Below are positions 54,859-64,000 of a stretch of 64,000 nucleotides of DNA, in pieces. The stretch is from JAUZOB01 sp963692465 (GTDB taxonomy: Bacteria > Bacteroidota > Bacteroidia > Bacteroidales > Prolixibacteraceae). How positions within the stretch are numbered: the stretch's first letter is position 1; each line of letters begins with the position of its first letter. Where the stretch lies: the NCBI GenBank assembly GCA_963692465.1, contig OY829943.1:1922001-1986000 (forward strand). Reading direction: 5' to 3'. The position numbers were made by a program, and so were the translations under genes. A model generated the notes under the pieces. That model worked only from the letters and a program-made list of their open reading frames with translations, was not told where the DNA came from and made no database searches.

Positions 54859-55233
54859 TCATTGATCGTTCTTCGCATCGATACTAAGAGTAGCATGGGG
54901 AACTGCCCGGAGTCGTTCTTTGGGGATTAGTTTCCCTGTAACACGACAAATACCGTAGGTCTTATTCTCAATGCGTACTAAAGCAGCTTGAAGATGTTGA
55001 ATAAACTTAAGTTGTCGTTGGGCAAGCTTACCAGCTTCTTCTCTTGATAACGTTGCAGCCCCCTCTTCAAGGATTTTAAAGGTAGGAGAGGTGTCCTGCG
55101 TGTCATTCCCATCTGCATGGGTGATGGAATTTCTGAAGAGGTCATAATCCCTTTGGGCTTGTTGCAGCTTGTCGAGAATTATTTTTTTAAATTCTTCTAA
55201 TTCCTCGTCTGAGTACCTGGTTTTCTCTGCCAT
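54859..55233 (-). CDS. DksA/TraR-family protein without zinc-finger cysteines
   Basis: 124 residues. A long coiled coil ('DEELEEFKKIILDKLQQAQ', 'LAQRQLKFIQHLQAALVRIE') is followed by the zinc-finger region 'YGICRVTGKLIPKERLRAVPHATLSI'. In DksA four cysteines bind zinc there; here only one (in GIC) remains, and the other positions are Thr, Pro and Ser-type residues. Acidic residues at the coiled-coil tip ('HADGNDTQDTSP') are kept, so it may still enter the secondary channel of RNA polymerase. This degenerate form is common in Bacteroidota. Between lspA and ileS, probably part of that operon. Confidence 0.9.
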   Translation of the reverse strand: MAEKTRYSDEELEEFKKIILDKLQQAQRDYDLFRNSITHADGNDTQDTSPTFKILEEGAATLSREEAGKLAQRQLKFIQHLQAALVRIENKTYGICRVTGKLIPKERLRAVPHATLSIDAKNDQ

Positions 55234-55278
55234 AGTAGTTTTCTTTTATAAGTTCTGCACACTGAAAGGTGCGCATTT

Positions 55279-55286
55279 CAAAGTTA
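55279..55286 (-). promoter_or_regulatory. -7 box of the DksA-like gene
   Basis: On the minus strand TAACTTTG (TAnnTTTG), 45 bases before the ATG; a -33 TTTG occurs at 55309-55312, 22 bases away. Confidence 0.5.
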
Positions 55287-55350
55287 GCTATTTTTTTTAA
55301 TCAACGTACAAACTATAATTATTATCAGTTTTGAAACTTTAGAACAATTG

Positions 55351-58300
55351 TTAATGTCCAAAAGTAAACTTCTTTTCAATTTCAACCAATGCATTGATTT
55401 CGTCAATGTCAATAGTCTTTGCTTTTTGTGGATCAATCTGATCAACCAATGTTAACTCAGCGGTTAAGGTCTGGTTTGCAATATAATCCCGATAATTCAT
55501 TACTGCTTCATTATAGGCTTCGTTTTTTAGAATGCGAAGAGTAATCTTGTCGGTTACTTCAAAGTCGCTCTCTTTACGGAGGTTTTGAATCCGGTTGATA
55601 AATTCGCGGGCAATTCCTTCTTGCCGAAGTGCTTCAGAAACCGTTATTTCAAGTGCTACGGTAACGTTTCCTTCATTGGCTACTAACCATCCGGGAATGT
55701 CTTCTGACATGATGTCAACGTCTTCTGTACTGATGGTTATTTGTTCGTTGCCAATGGTCAGATTGTATGAACCTTTATTTTCAAGAAGAGCAATATCTTT
55801 CTGGGTGAACTGATTGACTGCGCCGGATATCTGCTTCATCATCTTTCCGTATTTCGGGCCGAGTGTCTTGAAGTTGGGTTTTATCTTTTTACTGATAACC
55901 TGTGATCCTTCGGTAAGAAATTCCAGTTCCTTGACGTTAATCTCAGAGAGGATGAGGTCTTTGACCGCTTCCAGTTGTTTCTGAAATTTCTCATTAAGAA
56001 CAGGCACCATGATCTTTGCCAATGGCTGACGGACTTTTAATTTTACTTTACGACGAAGTCCGAGAACCATAGAGGATATCTGCTGTGCTAAAGCCATTCT
56101 TTCTTCAAGATTCCGATCGATGAGATTTTCATCGTATGTTGGGAAGTCCGCAAGGTGAACGCTTTGTTTATTTTCTTTTCCGGTTACGTCGTTTAAGTCA
56201 CTATAGAGACGATCCATAAAGAAAGGAGCAATTGGTGCAGCGAGCTTGGCAACCGTAGCCAGGCAAGTGTAAAGTGTTTGGTAAGCAGAAAGTTTATCTG
56301 TTGTGAAATCACCGCCCCAGTAACGCTTTCGGCTTAATCTTACAAACCAGTTGCTAAGGTGTTCTACAAATTCACTGATGGCTCTTCCTGCCCGGGTTGC
56401 TTCGTAATGATTGTAGCAATCATCAACTTCGCGGACCAATGAGTTGAGCAGGGAAATGATCCAACGATCAATTTCGGGTCGCTCAGCTATAGGAATTTCT
56501 TTTTGTTCGTAATGGAATCCGTCGATATTGGCATACAATGAGAAAAAGCTATAAGTGTTGTAGAGAGTTCCGAAGAATTTACGACGGACCTCATCAATTC
56601 CACCAACGTCGAACTTCAAGTTATCCCAGGGTTGCGCATTGGTGATCATATACCAGCGAAGGGGATCGGAACCATATTCTTCAATGGTTTTGAACGGATC
56701 GACGGCATTGCCCAAGCGTTTGGACATTTTATTGCCTTTCTTGTCGAGCACCAGTCCGTTGGAGATAACGTTTTTAAAGGCAACCGAATCGAAAGCCATT
56801 GTTGCGATGGCATGGAGGGTAAAGAACCATCCACGGGTCTGGTCAACCCCTTCAGCAATAAAATCAGCCGGGTAAGTCTTTGCGAATTTATCTTTATTCT
56901 CGAATGGATAATGCAGCTGTGCATAAGGCATTGAGCCGGAATCAAACCATACATCAACAAGGTCGGTTTCACGAAACATCTTCTGGCCCTTGGGGGAGAT
57001 TAGAATGATGTCGTCAACATAGGGACGATGAAGATCGATCTGATCGTAATTATCTTTGGAGTAGTCTCCGGCTTTAAAGTTTTTGTAGGTGTTCTCTTTC
57101 ATAAAACCGGCTTCGACGGACTTGACTATTTCCTTTTGAAGCTCTTCGACCGAACCAATACATTTTTCTTCGGAACGGTCTTCTGTTCTCCAGATTGGTA
57201 GCGGAGTTCCCCAGTAACGGGAGCGGGAAAGGTTCCAGTCTACAAGATTCTCGAGCCAGTTGCCAAAGCGGCCGCTACCGGTTGATTTTGGTTTCCAGTT
57301 GATGGTATTGTTCAGTTCAATCATACGGTCTTTGACGGCTGTTGTTTTGATGAACCAACTGTCAAGCGGATAGTAAAGAATCGGTTTATCGGTACGCCAG
57401 CAGTGTGGATAGCTGTGCACGTGTTTTTCAACCCGAAATGCCTTGTTCTCTTTTTTCAACTCAACCGAAATGTCGATGTCAAGAGAGGCATCGTCATCGG
57501 TCAGTGAATCATCATAAGCATTTTTGACATAGCGGCCGGCATATTCCCCGTAGGCTTCTTTATTAACGAATTTGCTGACATATTCGGAATCCAGGTCGGA
57601 GAGGCGAAAAAATTTACCGGTTCGATCAACCATTGGTTGCTGTTTTCCGTCTTTATCAATGAGAAGCATCGGTGCTATTCCTGCAATTTTAGCGACACGG
57701 TCATCATCGGCACCGAAGGTTGGTGCTATATGAACAATTCCGGTACCATCGTCAGTGGTTACATAGTCAGCTAAAATGACATGGAAAGCATCACCGTCGG
57801 GTCTAACTAACGGCATAAGTTGTTCGTAACGAATATCTTTTAGTTCGGGACCTTTGTATTCCCCGAAGACTTTGAATGGAATATGTTTATCACCGGGTTT
57901 GTAATCTTCAAACGCGACCTCTGCATTTTTGGGATTAAAATAACTATCCACCAGATTTTTCCCGATGACAACCGTAACCGGAATGCCGGTGTACGGGTTG
58001 AAAGTCCGGACTTTGACATAGGTGATTTTTGGGCCTACAGCCAGTGCTGTATTGGAGGGAAGAGTCCATGGGGTAGTGGTCCAGGCCAGAAAATACAGGT
58101 CGGTATCTACGTCCTTAAAGAGGAACTCTGATTTTTCGTCCCTGATAATTTTGAATTGGGCGGTACAGGTGGTGTCTTTTACGTCGCGGTAGCATCCGGG
58201 CTGATTCAGTTCGTGAGAACTTAATCCGGTACCGGCAGCTGGCGAATAGGGTTGAATGGTATATCCTTTATAAAGGAGTCCTTTGTCGTAGAGACGGCGG

Positions 58301-58794
58301 AGCAGCCACCATAAGGTTTCAATATATCGATTGTCGTAAGTGATATACGGGTCATCCATATTGACCCAGTATCCCATCCGGCGGGTAAGGTCTTCCCATC
58401 GGTCAGTGTATTTCATAACCTCCTTACGGCAGGTTGCATTGTAATCTTTGACTGATATCTTTTTGCCGATATCTTCTTTGGTGATGCCAAGGAGTTTTTC
58501 GACGCCTAATTCAACAGGAAGTCCATGAGTATCCCATCCGGCTTTACGTTCAACAAGAAAGCCTTTCATCGTTTTATAACGGCAGAAGATATCTTTAATA
58601 GATCTTGCCATAACATGATGAATACCGGGCAATCCGTTAGCAGAGGGGGGGCCTTCATAAAAGACAAAAGTTGACTTTCCCTTTCGGGTACTCATACTTT
58701 TATGAAAGGTATCATCTTCCTCCCATTTTTTCAATACATCTTTGTTGACCTGTGAAAGGTCAAATTGTTTGTACTCGGGAAATTTATTACTCAT
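55351..58794 (-). CDS. ileS: Isoleucyl-tRNA synthetase
   Basis: 1147 residues, longer than the E. coli enzyme (938). The class I signatures are the HIGH-like 'GIHHVMARS' near residue 58 and 'NKMSKRLGN' in the second half; the editing domain (CP1) is the long middle part with 'TTPWTLPSNTALAVG' and 'DDGTGIVHIAPTFGADD'. The C-terminal part has no cysteine pairs for a zinc finger and ends with a DUF5915-like domain. This is the eukaryote-like IleS2 type, standard in Bacteroidota. It charges tRNA-Ile, including the candidate Ile2 tRNA nearby. Confidence 0.97.
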   Translation of the reverse strand: MSNKFPEYKQFDLSQVNKDVLKKWEEDDTFHKSMSTRKGKSTFVFYEGPPSANGLPGIHHVMARSIKDIFCRYKTMKGFLVERKAGWDTHGLPVELGVEKLLGITKEDIGKKISVKDYNATCRKEVMKYTDRWEDLTRRMGYWVNMDDPYITYDNRYIETLWWLLRRLYDKGLLYKGYTIQPYSPAAGTGLSSHELNQPGCYRDVKDTTCTAQFKIIRDEKSEFLFKDVDTDLYFLAWTTTPWTLPSNTALAVGPKITYVKVRTFNPYTGIPVTVVIGKNLVDSYFNPKNAEVAFEDYKPGDKHIPFKVFGEYKGPELKDIRYEQLMPLVRPDGDAFHVILADYVTTDDGTGIVHIAPTFGADDDRVAKIAGIAPMLLIDKDGKQQPMVDRTGKFFRLSDLDSEYVSKFVNKEAYGEYAGRYVKNAYDDSLTDDDASLDIDISVELKKENKAFRVEKHVHSYPHCWRTDKPILYYPLDSWFIKTTAVKDRMIELNNTINWKPKSTGSGRFGNWLENLVDWNLSRSRYWGTPLPIWRTEDRSEEKCIGSVEELQKEIVKSVEAGFMKENTYKNFKAGDYSKDNYDQIDLHRPYVDDIILISPKGQKMFRETDLVDVWFDSGSMPYAQLHYPFENKDKFAKTYPADFIAEGVDQTRGWFFTLHAIATMAFDSVAFKNVISNGLVLDKKGNKMSKRLGNAVDPFKTIEEYGSDPLRWYMITNAQPWDNLKFDVGGIDEVRRKFFGTLYNTYSFFSLYANIDGFHYEQKEIPIAERPEIDRWIISLLNSLVREVDDCYNHYEATRAGRAISEFVEHLSNWFVRLSRKRYWGGDFTTDKLSAYQTLYTCLATVAKLAAPIAPFFMDRLYSDLNDVTGKENKQSVHLADFPTYDENLIDRNLEERMALAQQISSMVLGLRRKVKLKVRQPLAKIMVPVLNEKFQKQLEAVKDLILSEINVKELEFLTEGSQVISKKIKPNFKTLGPKYGKMMKQISGAVNQFTQKDIALLENKGSYNLTIGNEQITISTEDVDIMSEDIPGWLVANEGNVTVALEITVSEALRQEGIAREFINRIQNLRKESDFEVTDKITLRILKNEAYNEAVMNYRDYIANQTLTAELTLVDQIDPQKAKTIDIDEINALVEIEKKFTFGH

Positions 58795-58824
58795 TGGTTA
58801 AATGATTGTTTGCTTAAAAAAATG

Positions 58825-58832
58825 CAAAGATA
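58825..58832 (-). promoter_or_regulatory. -7 box of ileS
   Basis: On the minus strand TATCTTTG (TAnnTTTG), 30 bases before the ATG. A -33 TTTG is at 58855-58858, 22 bases away. Confidence 0.55.
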
Positions 58833-58890
58833 GAATTTTTTACAGTTGCAGAAACAAAATGCTAAAGATCAATCTATAACGGGAATGGAT

Positions 58891-59496
58891 TTAATCTTGA
58901 TAATGCATCAGGCGGCTTAGGTATTTTCCAAGAATATCGAATTCGAGGTTAACGACGGTGCCGGATTGAATGAACTGAAAGTTTGTGTGGTCGCGGGTGA
59001 ACGGGATAATTGCTACTTGGAAGGAGTTTTCGCGGGAATTGACGACTGTTAAACTGACCCCATTTACGGTAACTGATCCTTTTTCGACGGTAAGATATCC
59101 CTCCCGGGCTTTTTCCTTTTCGAAGTCATATTTAAACGTGTAGTACCAGCTTCCGTCGGCTTCTTCTACTTTCTCGCAGACTGCCGTCTGGTCAACGTGT
59201 CCCTGAACAATATGACCGTCAAGGCGACCGTTCAAGAGCATGCTTCGTTCAAGATTTACATTGGAGCCTATTTCTAATAATCCGAGATTGGATTTGAGAA
59301 GTGTTTCTTTAATTGCCGTTGTAGTATAAGTCTGATTGTTTTTTTTAACTACGGTAAGGCATACTCCATTATGAGCAATGCTTTGATCAATTTTCAGTTC
59401 GTTAACAAAAGGACATTCGATGGTAATATGAAGGTTTTCCTGATCTTTGATCAGATTCACCACGGTTCCTGTTTCTTCAATGATTCCTGAGAACAT
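58891..59496 (-). CDS. ribE: Riboflavin synthase alpha chain
   Basis: 201 residues, normal for the family, with two lumazine-binding repeats. It begins with 'MFSGIIEETGTV', the conserved start of riboflavin synthases. The first repeat has 'SIAHNGVCLTVVKKN' and 'LLNGRLDGHIVQGHVDQ'; the second repeats the pattern with 'GSVTVNGVSLTVV' and 'FTRDHTNF'. The trimer converts two 6,7-dimethyl-8-ribityllumazine molecules to riboflavin. It lies upstream of ileS on the same strand with a separate promoter in between. Confidence 0.96.
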   Translation of the reverse strand: MFSGIIEETGTVVNLIKDQENLHITIECPFVNELKIDQSIAHNGVCLTVVKKNNQTYTTTAIKETLLKSNLGLLEIGSNVNLERSMLLNGRLDGHIVQGHVDQTAVCEKVEEADGSWYYTFKYDFEKEKAREGYLTVEKGSVTVNGVSLTVVNSRENSFQVAIIPFTRDHTNFQFIQSGTVVNLEFDILGKYLSRLMHYQD

Positions 59497-59729
59497 AATC
59501 TGTGCTTATTTTTAAAGAATGATGCGAAGTTAAAAAATTTTCATTGTTGACTAGCGGACTATCGGTAATCTTCTGTCTATAAATAAGAGATAGGAGATAT
59601 ACCGGATATCCGGGGTAAGAATGCGGGTTGTATTGCAGAATTACGGGTATAAAATGAATATTGTTTTATTTTACAATCGATAAGAGTTAAAAAAAGAGAT
59701 ATTTTAAACAGCAAGTGCGTAAAATGTCC

Positions 59730-59737
59730 TAATTTTG
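59730..59737 (+). promoter_or_regulatory. -7 box of the mutA-mutB operon
   Basis: TAATTTTG (TAnnTTTG), 27 bases before the ATG at 59765. A TTG codon that could extend the reading frame lies inside this box (59735), which excludes it as start. Confidence 0.6.
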
Positions 59738-59764
59738 CAAGCGATTTTTAAACAGTTACATTTT

Positions 59765-61645
59765 ATGGCAGAAAAGGATATAAAATTGTTTAATGATTTT
59801 CCACCCGTTTCGACAGAGAAATGGGAAGAGAAGATTGCGGCCGACCTGAAAGGGAAAGATTACGAGAAGGCTTTGGTTTGGAAAACAAACGAAGGTTTTA
59901 AAGTAAGGCCATATTACCGTGAGGAAGACCTTAAAGGTCTTAGCTTTTTGAATTCTAATCCGGATGAATTTCCATTTGTCAGAGGAGATAAGAAAAAGAA
60001 TAATGAATGGTATGTTCGTCAGGATATAAAAGTAGAGAATTTCGCTGAGGCCAATAAAAAGGCATTGGACATACTGATGAAAGGGGTTAACTCTATCGGT
60101 TTTGTATTTCCTTGTTCTTGTGTTAAAACCACAAAGGATGATCTTAAAGTTCTTCTTAAAGACATTTGTCTGGAAGCTGTTGAGGTGAATCTGGTTTGCT
60201 GTTGTGAAAGTACCGGACTTGTTGAATTGTTCGCTGACTATATTCGCGAAAGCAAATGTGACCAGGCTAAAGTGATTGCATCTGTATCTTTTGATCCGCT
60301 GGGAAATTATACGCTTAGAGGAAAGTTGAAAGACGGAGTTGCTGCAGCTTTGGACAATGCAAAAGCACTTGTTGAAAAGACAAGTGACTTGAAAAACCTT
60401 CGGATATTTACCGTTAATGGTAAATATTTTAAAAATGCCGGATCTTCAATTGTTGAAGAATTGGCTTTCTCTTTGGCACAGGGAGCTGAGTATTTGACTC
60501 AGTTGACAGAACGTGGTGCAGACGCAGAAAAGGTTGCCAAAAAGATTAAATTCAACTTTGGTGTAAGTGCCAACTACTTCATGGAAATTGCCAAATTGCG
60601 GTCTGCCCGTTTATTATGGGCCAGACTAGTTAAGGCTTACGGAGTAGAGTGTGATCATGCTGCTTATTTATATTCCAATAGCGAAACAACAACGTTTAAC
60701 ATGACCATTTATGATGCCCATGTTAACTTGTTACGGAGTCAGACAGAAACGATGTCGGCTGCATTAGGCGGTTCAGATTCGATTACGGTTCTTCCTTTTG
60801 ATATTGCTTTCGAGAAACCGGATGACTTCTCAGAACGGATTGCCCGTAACCAACAGATTCTTTTGAAAGAAGAAGCTCATTTTAATAAAGTCGTTGACCC
60901 GGCTGCCGGATCTTATTATCTGGAAACTCTTACTGCTTCTATTGCAGAACAGGCTTGGGCTCTTTTCTTGCAAGTTCAGGAAAAAGGCGGATATGTGGCT
61001 GCTCTTAAAGACGGTTTTGTTCAGGCTCAGGTTAAAGAAATGGCTGACAAAAGAAGTCTTTATATTGCTCAGCGTCGCGAAAATGTCTTGGGTGTTAACC
61101 AGTTCCCGAATTTCAACGAGGTTAAGAACGAAGAAGTTTGTGGATGTGTCTTCAAACCGGTTGACCGGACTGTTGAAGGAGCTGAAATTGAAACGATCAA
61201 AATGTATCGTGGAGCTGAAGCATTCGAAGAATTGCGTTACAAAACGGACCAACATGTTGCTAAGGGAGGAAAACGGCCTAAAGCTTTCATGCTTCCAATG
61301 GGTAATCTGACAATGAGAAAAGCAAGAGCACAATTTGCTTGTAATTTCTTTGCTGTAGCCGGATTTGAAGTTGTTGATAATAATGGTTTTGAGACTGCTG
61401 CCGAAGCAGTTAAGGCTGCTCATGAAGCAAAAGCTGATTTTGTTGTCGTTTGTAGTTCCGATGATGAATATGCTGAACTGGCTCCTGCTATTGCTGCTGA
61501 ACTGAAAGATGATGCAATTCTTGTTGTTGCCGGAAATCCTGCCTGCAAGGCTGATCTGGAAGCTAAAGGAATTAAACACTTTGTTCATGTTAGGTGTAAC
61601 GTTCTTGAGGATCTTAAAGGATATCAGAAACAATTGGGAATTTAA
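59765..61645 (+). CDS. mutA: Methylmalonyl-CoA mutase small (beta) subunit
   Basis: 626 residues from the ATG at 59765 ('MAEKDIKLFNDFPPVS'). The TIM-barrel domain has 'FNFGVSANYFMEIAKLRSARLLW' and 'DPAAGSYYLETLTASIAEQAW'. The C-terminal flavodoxin-like domain lacks the cobalamin-binding D-x-H-x-x-G, as expected for the non-catalytic subunit. It pairs with MutB, which begins 22 bases downstream. The heterodimer interconverts succinyl-CoA and (R)-methylmalonyl-CoA, the step towards propionate in Bacteroidota. The start is fixed by the -7 box at 59730-59737. Confidence 0.95.
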   Translation: MAEKDIKLFNDFPPVSTEKWEEKIAADLKGKDYEKALVWKTNEGFKVRPYYREEDLKGLSFLNSNPDEFPFVRGDKKKNNEWYVRQDIKVENFAEANKKALDILMKGVNSIGFVFPCSCVKTTKDDLKVLLKDICLEAVEVNLVCCCESTGLVELFADYIRESKCDQAKVIASVSFDPLGNYTLRGKLKDGVAAALDNAKALVEKTSDLKNLRIFTVNGKYFKNAGSSIVEELAFSLAQGAEYLTQLTERGADAEKVAKKIKFNFGVSANYFMEIAKLRSARLLWARLVKAYGVECDHAAYLYSNSETTTFNMTIYDAHVNLLRSQTETMSAALGGSDSITVLPFDIAFEKPDDFSERIARNQQILLKEEAHFNKVVDPAAGSYYLETLTASIAEQAWALFLQVQEKGGYVAALKDGFVQAQVKEMADKRSLYIAQRRENVLGVNQFPNFNEVKNEEVCGCVFKPVDRTVEGAEIETIKMYRGAEAFEELRYKTDQHVAKGGKRPKAFMLPMGNLTMRKARAQFACNFFAVAGFEVVDNNGFETAAEAVKAAHEAKADFVVVCSSDDEYAELAPAIAAELKDDAILVVAGNPACKADLEAKGIKHFVHVRCNVLEDLKGYQKQLGI

Positions 61646-61667
61646 GCTTGATTCTAATTATTAATTT

Positions 61668-63824
61668 ATGAAACCGAATTTTAAAGATATAGATATTAAA
61701 GCCCCACACAAAAGTGCCCTTAACGGTAAAGAGTGGGAAGCGAAAAATAACATCAAGAAGGATTGGCAGACTCCGGAGCTAATTCCTGTTAAAGGAGTTT
61801 ATAGTAAAGCAGATCTTGAAGGTTTGGAACATCTGCATTATGCTGCAGGACTTGCTCCTTTCTTAAGAGGTCCTTATTCGGCTATGTATGCCATGAGACC
61901 CTGGACTATTCGTCAATATGCCGGGTTCTCGACTGCTGAAGAGTCGAATGCCTTCTATCGTCGTAATCTTGCTGCTGGTCAAAAAGGACTTTCTGTTGCT
62001 TTTGACCTTGCAACTCACCGTGGATATGATTCCGATCATCCGCGTGTCTTGGGTGACGTTGGTAAAGCCGGTGTTGCAATTGACTCTATCCTCGATATGA
62101 AGATTCTGTTTGACCAGATTCCTTTGAATAAGATGTCGGTATCAATGACCATGAACGGTGCTGTATTGCCGGTATTGGCTTTTTATATTGTTACTGCTCT
62201 TGAACAAGGGGCTAAACTGGAAGAACTTCAGGGAACGATTCAAAATGACATTTTAAAAGAATTCATGGTTCGTAACACTTATATCTACCCTCCTGAGTTC
62301 TCTATGAAGATTATTGCTGATATCTTCGAATATACGTCCAAGTATATGCCTAAATTCAATTCAATATCTATTTCCGGTTATCACATGCAGGAAGCTGGTG
62401 CAACAGCTGATATTGAAATGGCTTATACGCTTGCAGACGGACTGGAATATCTTCGGACTGGAATAAAGTCAGGACTGACTGTTGACCAGTTTGCTCCAAG
62501 ACTTTCATTCTTCTGGGCTATCGGGACGAACCATTTTATGGAAATTGCAAAAATGCGTGCTGCCCGTATGATCTGGGCTAAACTGGTAAAACAGTTTGAT
62601 CCGAAGAATCCAAAATCAATGGCTCTTCGTACTCACTCGCAGACTTCCGGATGGTCACTGACCGAACAGGATCCGTTCAATAATGTAGGACGTACTTGTA
62701 TTGAGGCTATGGCTGCTGTTTTAGGTCATACTCAGTCAATGCATACTAACTCTTTGGATGAAGCAATTGCTCTTCCAACTGACTTCTCTGCCCGTATTGC
62801 CCGTAATACACAGCTTTACATTCAGCAGGAGACTGAAGTTTGTCGTTCTCTTGATCCATGGGCTGGCTCTTATTATGTAGAGGCTCTGACAAATGAGTTG
62901 GTTCATAAAGCCTGGGATCGTATTGAAGAGATTGAAAAACTCGGCGGTATGGCTAAGGCTATTGAAAGCGGAATTCCTAAAATGCGTATTGAGGAAGCTG
63001 CTGCTCGTACTCAGGGGCGTATTGATAGCGGAGCTCAGGCTATTGTTGGTGTTAATAAATACCGTCTTGAAAAAGAGGCTCCTATTGATATTCTTGAGAT
63101 TGATAATACGGCTGTTCGCGAAGCTCAGCTTGCAAGACTTAAAAAATTGCGTGCAGAACGAAACGATGCAGAGGTTCAGTCTGCGTTGAATGCAATTACC
63201 AAATGTGTGGAAACAGGCGAAGGAAACTTACTGGCTCTGGCTGTTGATGCTGCCAAAGTCCGTGCTTCTCTTGGTGAAATTTCTTACGCATGTGAAAAGG
63301 TTGTCGGACGTTACAAAGCTGTTATTAGAACTATTTCAGGCGTGTATTCATCAGAGAGTAAAAATGACAAAGACTTCCAGGATGCTCAGAAGCTTGCTAA
63401 GGAGTTTGCCGAGATTGCAGGTCGTCAACCTCGTATCATGATTGCTAAAATGGGTCAGGATGGCCATGACCGTGGCGCTAAAGTTGTTGCAACCGGTTAT
63501 GCCGATATCGGTTTCGATGTTGATATGGGACCGTTGTTTCAGACTCCGGCAGAAGCAGCAAAACAGGCTGTAGAGAACGATGTCCATGTTCTGGGTGTTT
63601 CTTCTCTTGCTGCAGGTCATAAGACATTGATTCCGTCTGTAATTGCCGAATTGAAAAAACTGGGTCGTGAAGATATCATGGTTATTGCCGGTGGTGTTAT
63701 TCCTACTCAGGATTATCAATTCCTTTATGATGCAGGGGTTGTTGCAATCTTTGGTCCTGGTTCTCCAGTATCTCTTGCTGGAAAGAAAATCCTTGAAATT
63801 TTAATCAAGGCTTACAAAGCGTAG
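61668..63824 (+). CDS. mutB: Methylmalonyl-CoA mutase large (alpha, catalytic) subunit
   Basis: 718 residues. The substrate-binding barrel has 'YAMRPWTIRQYAGFSTAEESN' near 80-100, 'ISGYHMQEAGATADIE' and 'RTHSQTSGWSLTEQDPFNN'. The C-terminal cobalamin domain has D598-x-H600-x-x-G603 ('DGHDRG', His is the cobalt ligand), then 'GVSSLAAGH' and 'VIAGGVIP'. It is the adenosylcobalamin-dependent catalytic subunit. Its terminator is at 63878. Confidence 0.97.
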   Translation: MKPNFKDIDIKAPHKSALNGKEWEAKNNIKKDWQTPELIPVKGVYSKADLEGLEHLHYAAGLAPFLRGPYSAMYAMRPWTIRQYAGFSTAEESNAFYRRNLAAGQKGLSVAFDLATHRGYDSDHPRVLGDVGKAGVAIDSILDMKILFDQIPLNKMSVSMTMNGAVLPVLAFYIVTALEQGAKLEELQGTIQNDILKEFMVRNTYIYPPEFSMKIIADIFEYTSKYMPKFNSISISGYHMQEAGATADIEMAYTLADGLEYLRTGIKSGLTVDQFAPRLSFFWAIGTNHFMEIAKMRAARMIWAKLVKQFDPKNPKSMALRTHSQTSGWSLTEQDPFNNVGRTCIEAMAAVLGHTQSMHTNSLDEAIALPTDFSARIARNTQLYIQQETEVCRSLDPWAGSYYVEALTNELVHKAWDRIEEIEKLGGMAKAIESGIPKMRIEEAAARTQGRIDSGAQAIVGVNKYRLEKEAPIDILEIDNTAVREAQLARLKKLRAERNDAEVQSALNAITKCVETGEGNLLALAVDAAKVRASLGEISYACEKVVGRYKAVIRTISGVYSSESKNDKDFQDAQKLAKEFAEIAGRQPRIMIAKMGQDGHDRGAKVVATGYADIGFDVDMGPLFQTPAEAAKQAVENDVHVLGVSSLAAGHKTLIPSVIAELKKLGREDIMVIAGGVIPTQDYQFLYDAGVVAIFGPGSPVSLAGKKILEILIKAYKA

Positions 63825-63877
63825 ATGGTTTACAAGAGTTAGATTATCAACTCTGTAAAATATAACTTTCTTCATAG

Positions 63878-63911
63878 AAGGACTTTTCCGAAAGGGAAAG
63901 TCCTTTTTTAT
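63878..63911 (+). terminator. Rho-independent terminator after mutB
   Basis: AAGGACTTTTCC (63878-63889) pairs with GGGAAAGTCCTT around a GAAA tetraloop, followed by a TTTTT run. Confidence 0.92.
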
Positions 63912-63965
63912 TTCATTTTTTGGAGATGGAGAATTCAGGGATCTTTTTTATCTTGCAATAAAAAA

Positions 63966-64000
63966 ATGTATTTGCTATTTGACACGGAAACAACCGGATT
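63966..64000 (+). CDS. DnaQ-like 3'-5' exonuclease, start only (cut by window edge)
   Basis: The ATG at 63966 opens 'MYLLFDTETTG', the ExoI motif (D-x-E) of DEDD-type exonucleases such as the DNA polymerase III epsilon subunit. Only 11 codons are within the window, so length and subtype are unknown. Confidence 0.7.
   Translation, partial: MYLLFDTETTG

Noticed and set aside
59735..59764. TTG start for mutA
   Set aside because: The codon lies within the -7 box TAATTTTG of the promoter.
60830..61633. 267-codon minus-strand frame inside mutA
   Set aside because: A shadow of the strongly conserved mutA coding sequence; low-complexity Ser/Phe-rich product.

Overview
The window is a typical Bacteroidota (Bacteroidales-like) chromosome segment. 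The evidence is a SusC/SusD-type polysaccharide utilisation locus with a hybrid two-component regulator, DUF4294 and DUF6600 proteins, a DksA-like protein without a zinc finger, a eukaryote-like IleS, many -7 boxes of the Bacteroidota form TAnnTTTG, and a CAT-anticodon tRNA without encoded CCA. MutA/MutB point to a propionate/succinate-type anaerobic metabolism. Coding density is moderate and base composition is AT-rich. I cannot name the species from the sequence.

Region by region. (1) 1-1.4 kb: end of a DUF502 membrane protein and a TerC-family protein. (2) 1.5-9.3 kb: a heavy-metal RND efflux operon (TolC-like outer membrane protein, lipoprotein adaptor, CzcA-type pump), then its likely OmpR-type regulator and sensor kinase. 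Four 11-bp direct repeats lie at the efflux promoter. (3) 9.3-30.8 kb: a polysaccharide utilisation locus: GH31 with PA14, SusC, SusD, SGBP with IPT/TIG domains, GH3, GH2, a GH51-like clan GH-A enzyme and an HTCS regulator. The enzyme set fits xyloglucan side-chain and oligosaccharide breakdown. An intact IS4-family element (9661-10965) sits between the promoter and the first gene. (4) 30.8-33.0 kb, minus strand: ExbB, ExbD and a TonB-like membrane anchor whose C-terminus is a DUF4294 domain instead of a TonB C-terminal domain. (5) 33.4-39.5 kb: GT39-type glycosyltransferase, PLP aminotransferase, iron alcohol dehydrogenase and a DUF6600 protein. (6) 39.8-43.7 kb: a satellite GH43-GH42 pair whose promoter region is a diverged copy of the one in front of the main PUL. 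(7) 44-52.2 kb, the accessory zone: MBL hydrolase, small lipoprotein, MITE-like element, a putative toxin-antitoxin-SecB-like chaperone (TAC) operon, SMR transporter, esterase, truncated antitoxin remnant, intact IS3-family element and a GH99-like lipoprotein. (8) 52.4-64 kb, housekeeping: a secreted plug-like protein, phosphoglycolate phosphatase-like HAD, tRNA, LspA, DksA-like protein, IleS, riboflavin synthase, MutA, MutB and the first codons of a DnaQ-like exonuclease.

How the genes work together. The HTCS at 26.6-30.8 kb probably senses an imported oligosaccharide and activates both glycan loci through the shared 112-bp promoter module; SusCD/SGBP capture and import, and the periplasmic or lipid-anchored hydrolases trim the oligomers. 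The efflux genes and the adjacent RR/HK form a self-contained metal-response unit. MutA/MutB convert succinyl-CoA and methylmalonyl-CoA in the pathway to propionate.

The most notable points are the TonB-DUF4294/ExbBD cluster, the putative TAC operon, the duplicated PUL promoter module with an IS insertion behind one copy, the 11-bp repeat operator of the efflux operon, a 246-bp MITE-like element, and a 43-bp near-perfect palindrome joined to 11-bp tandem repeats.
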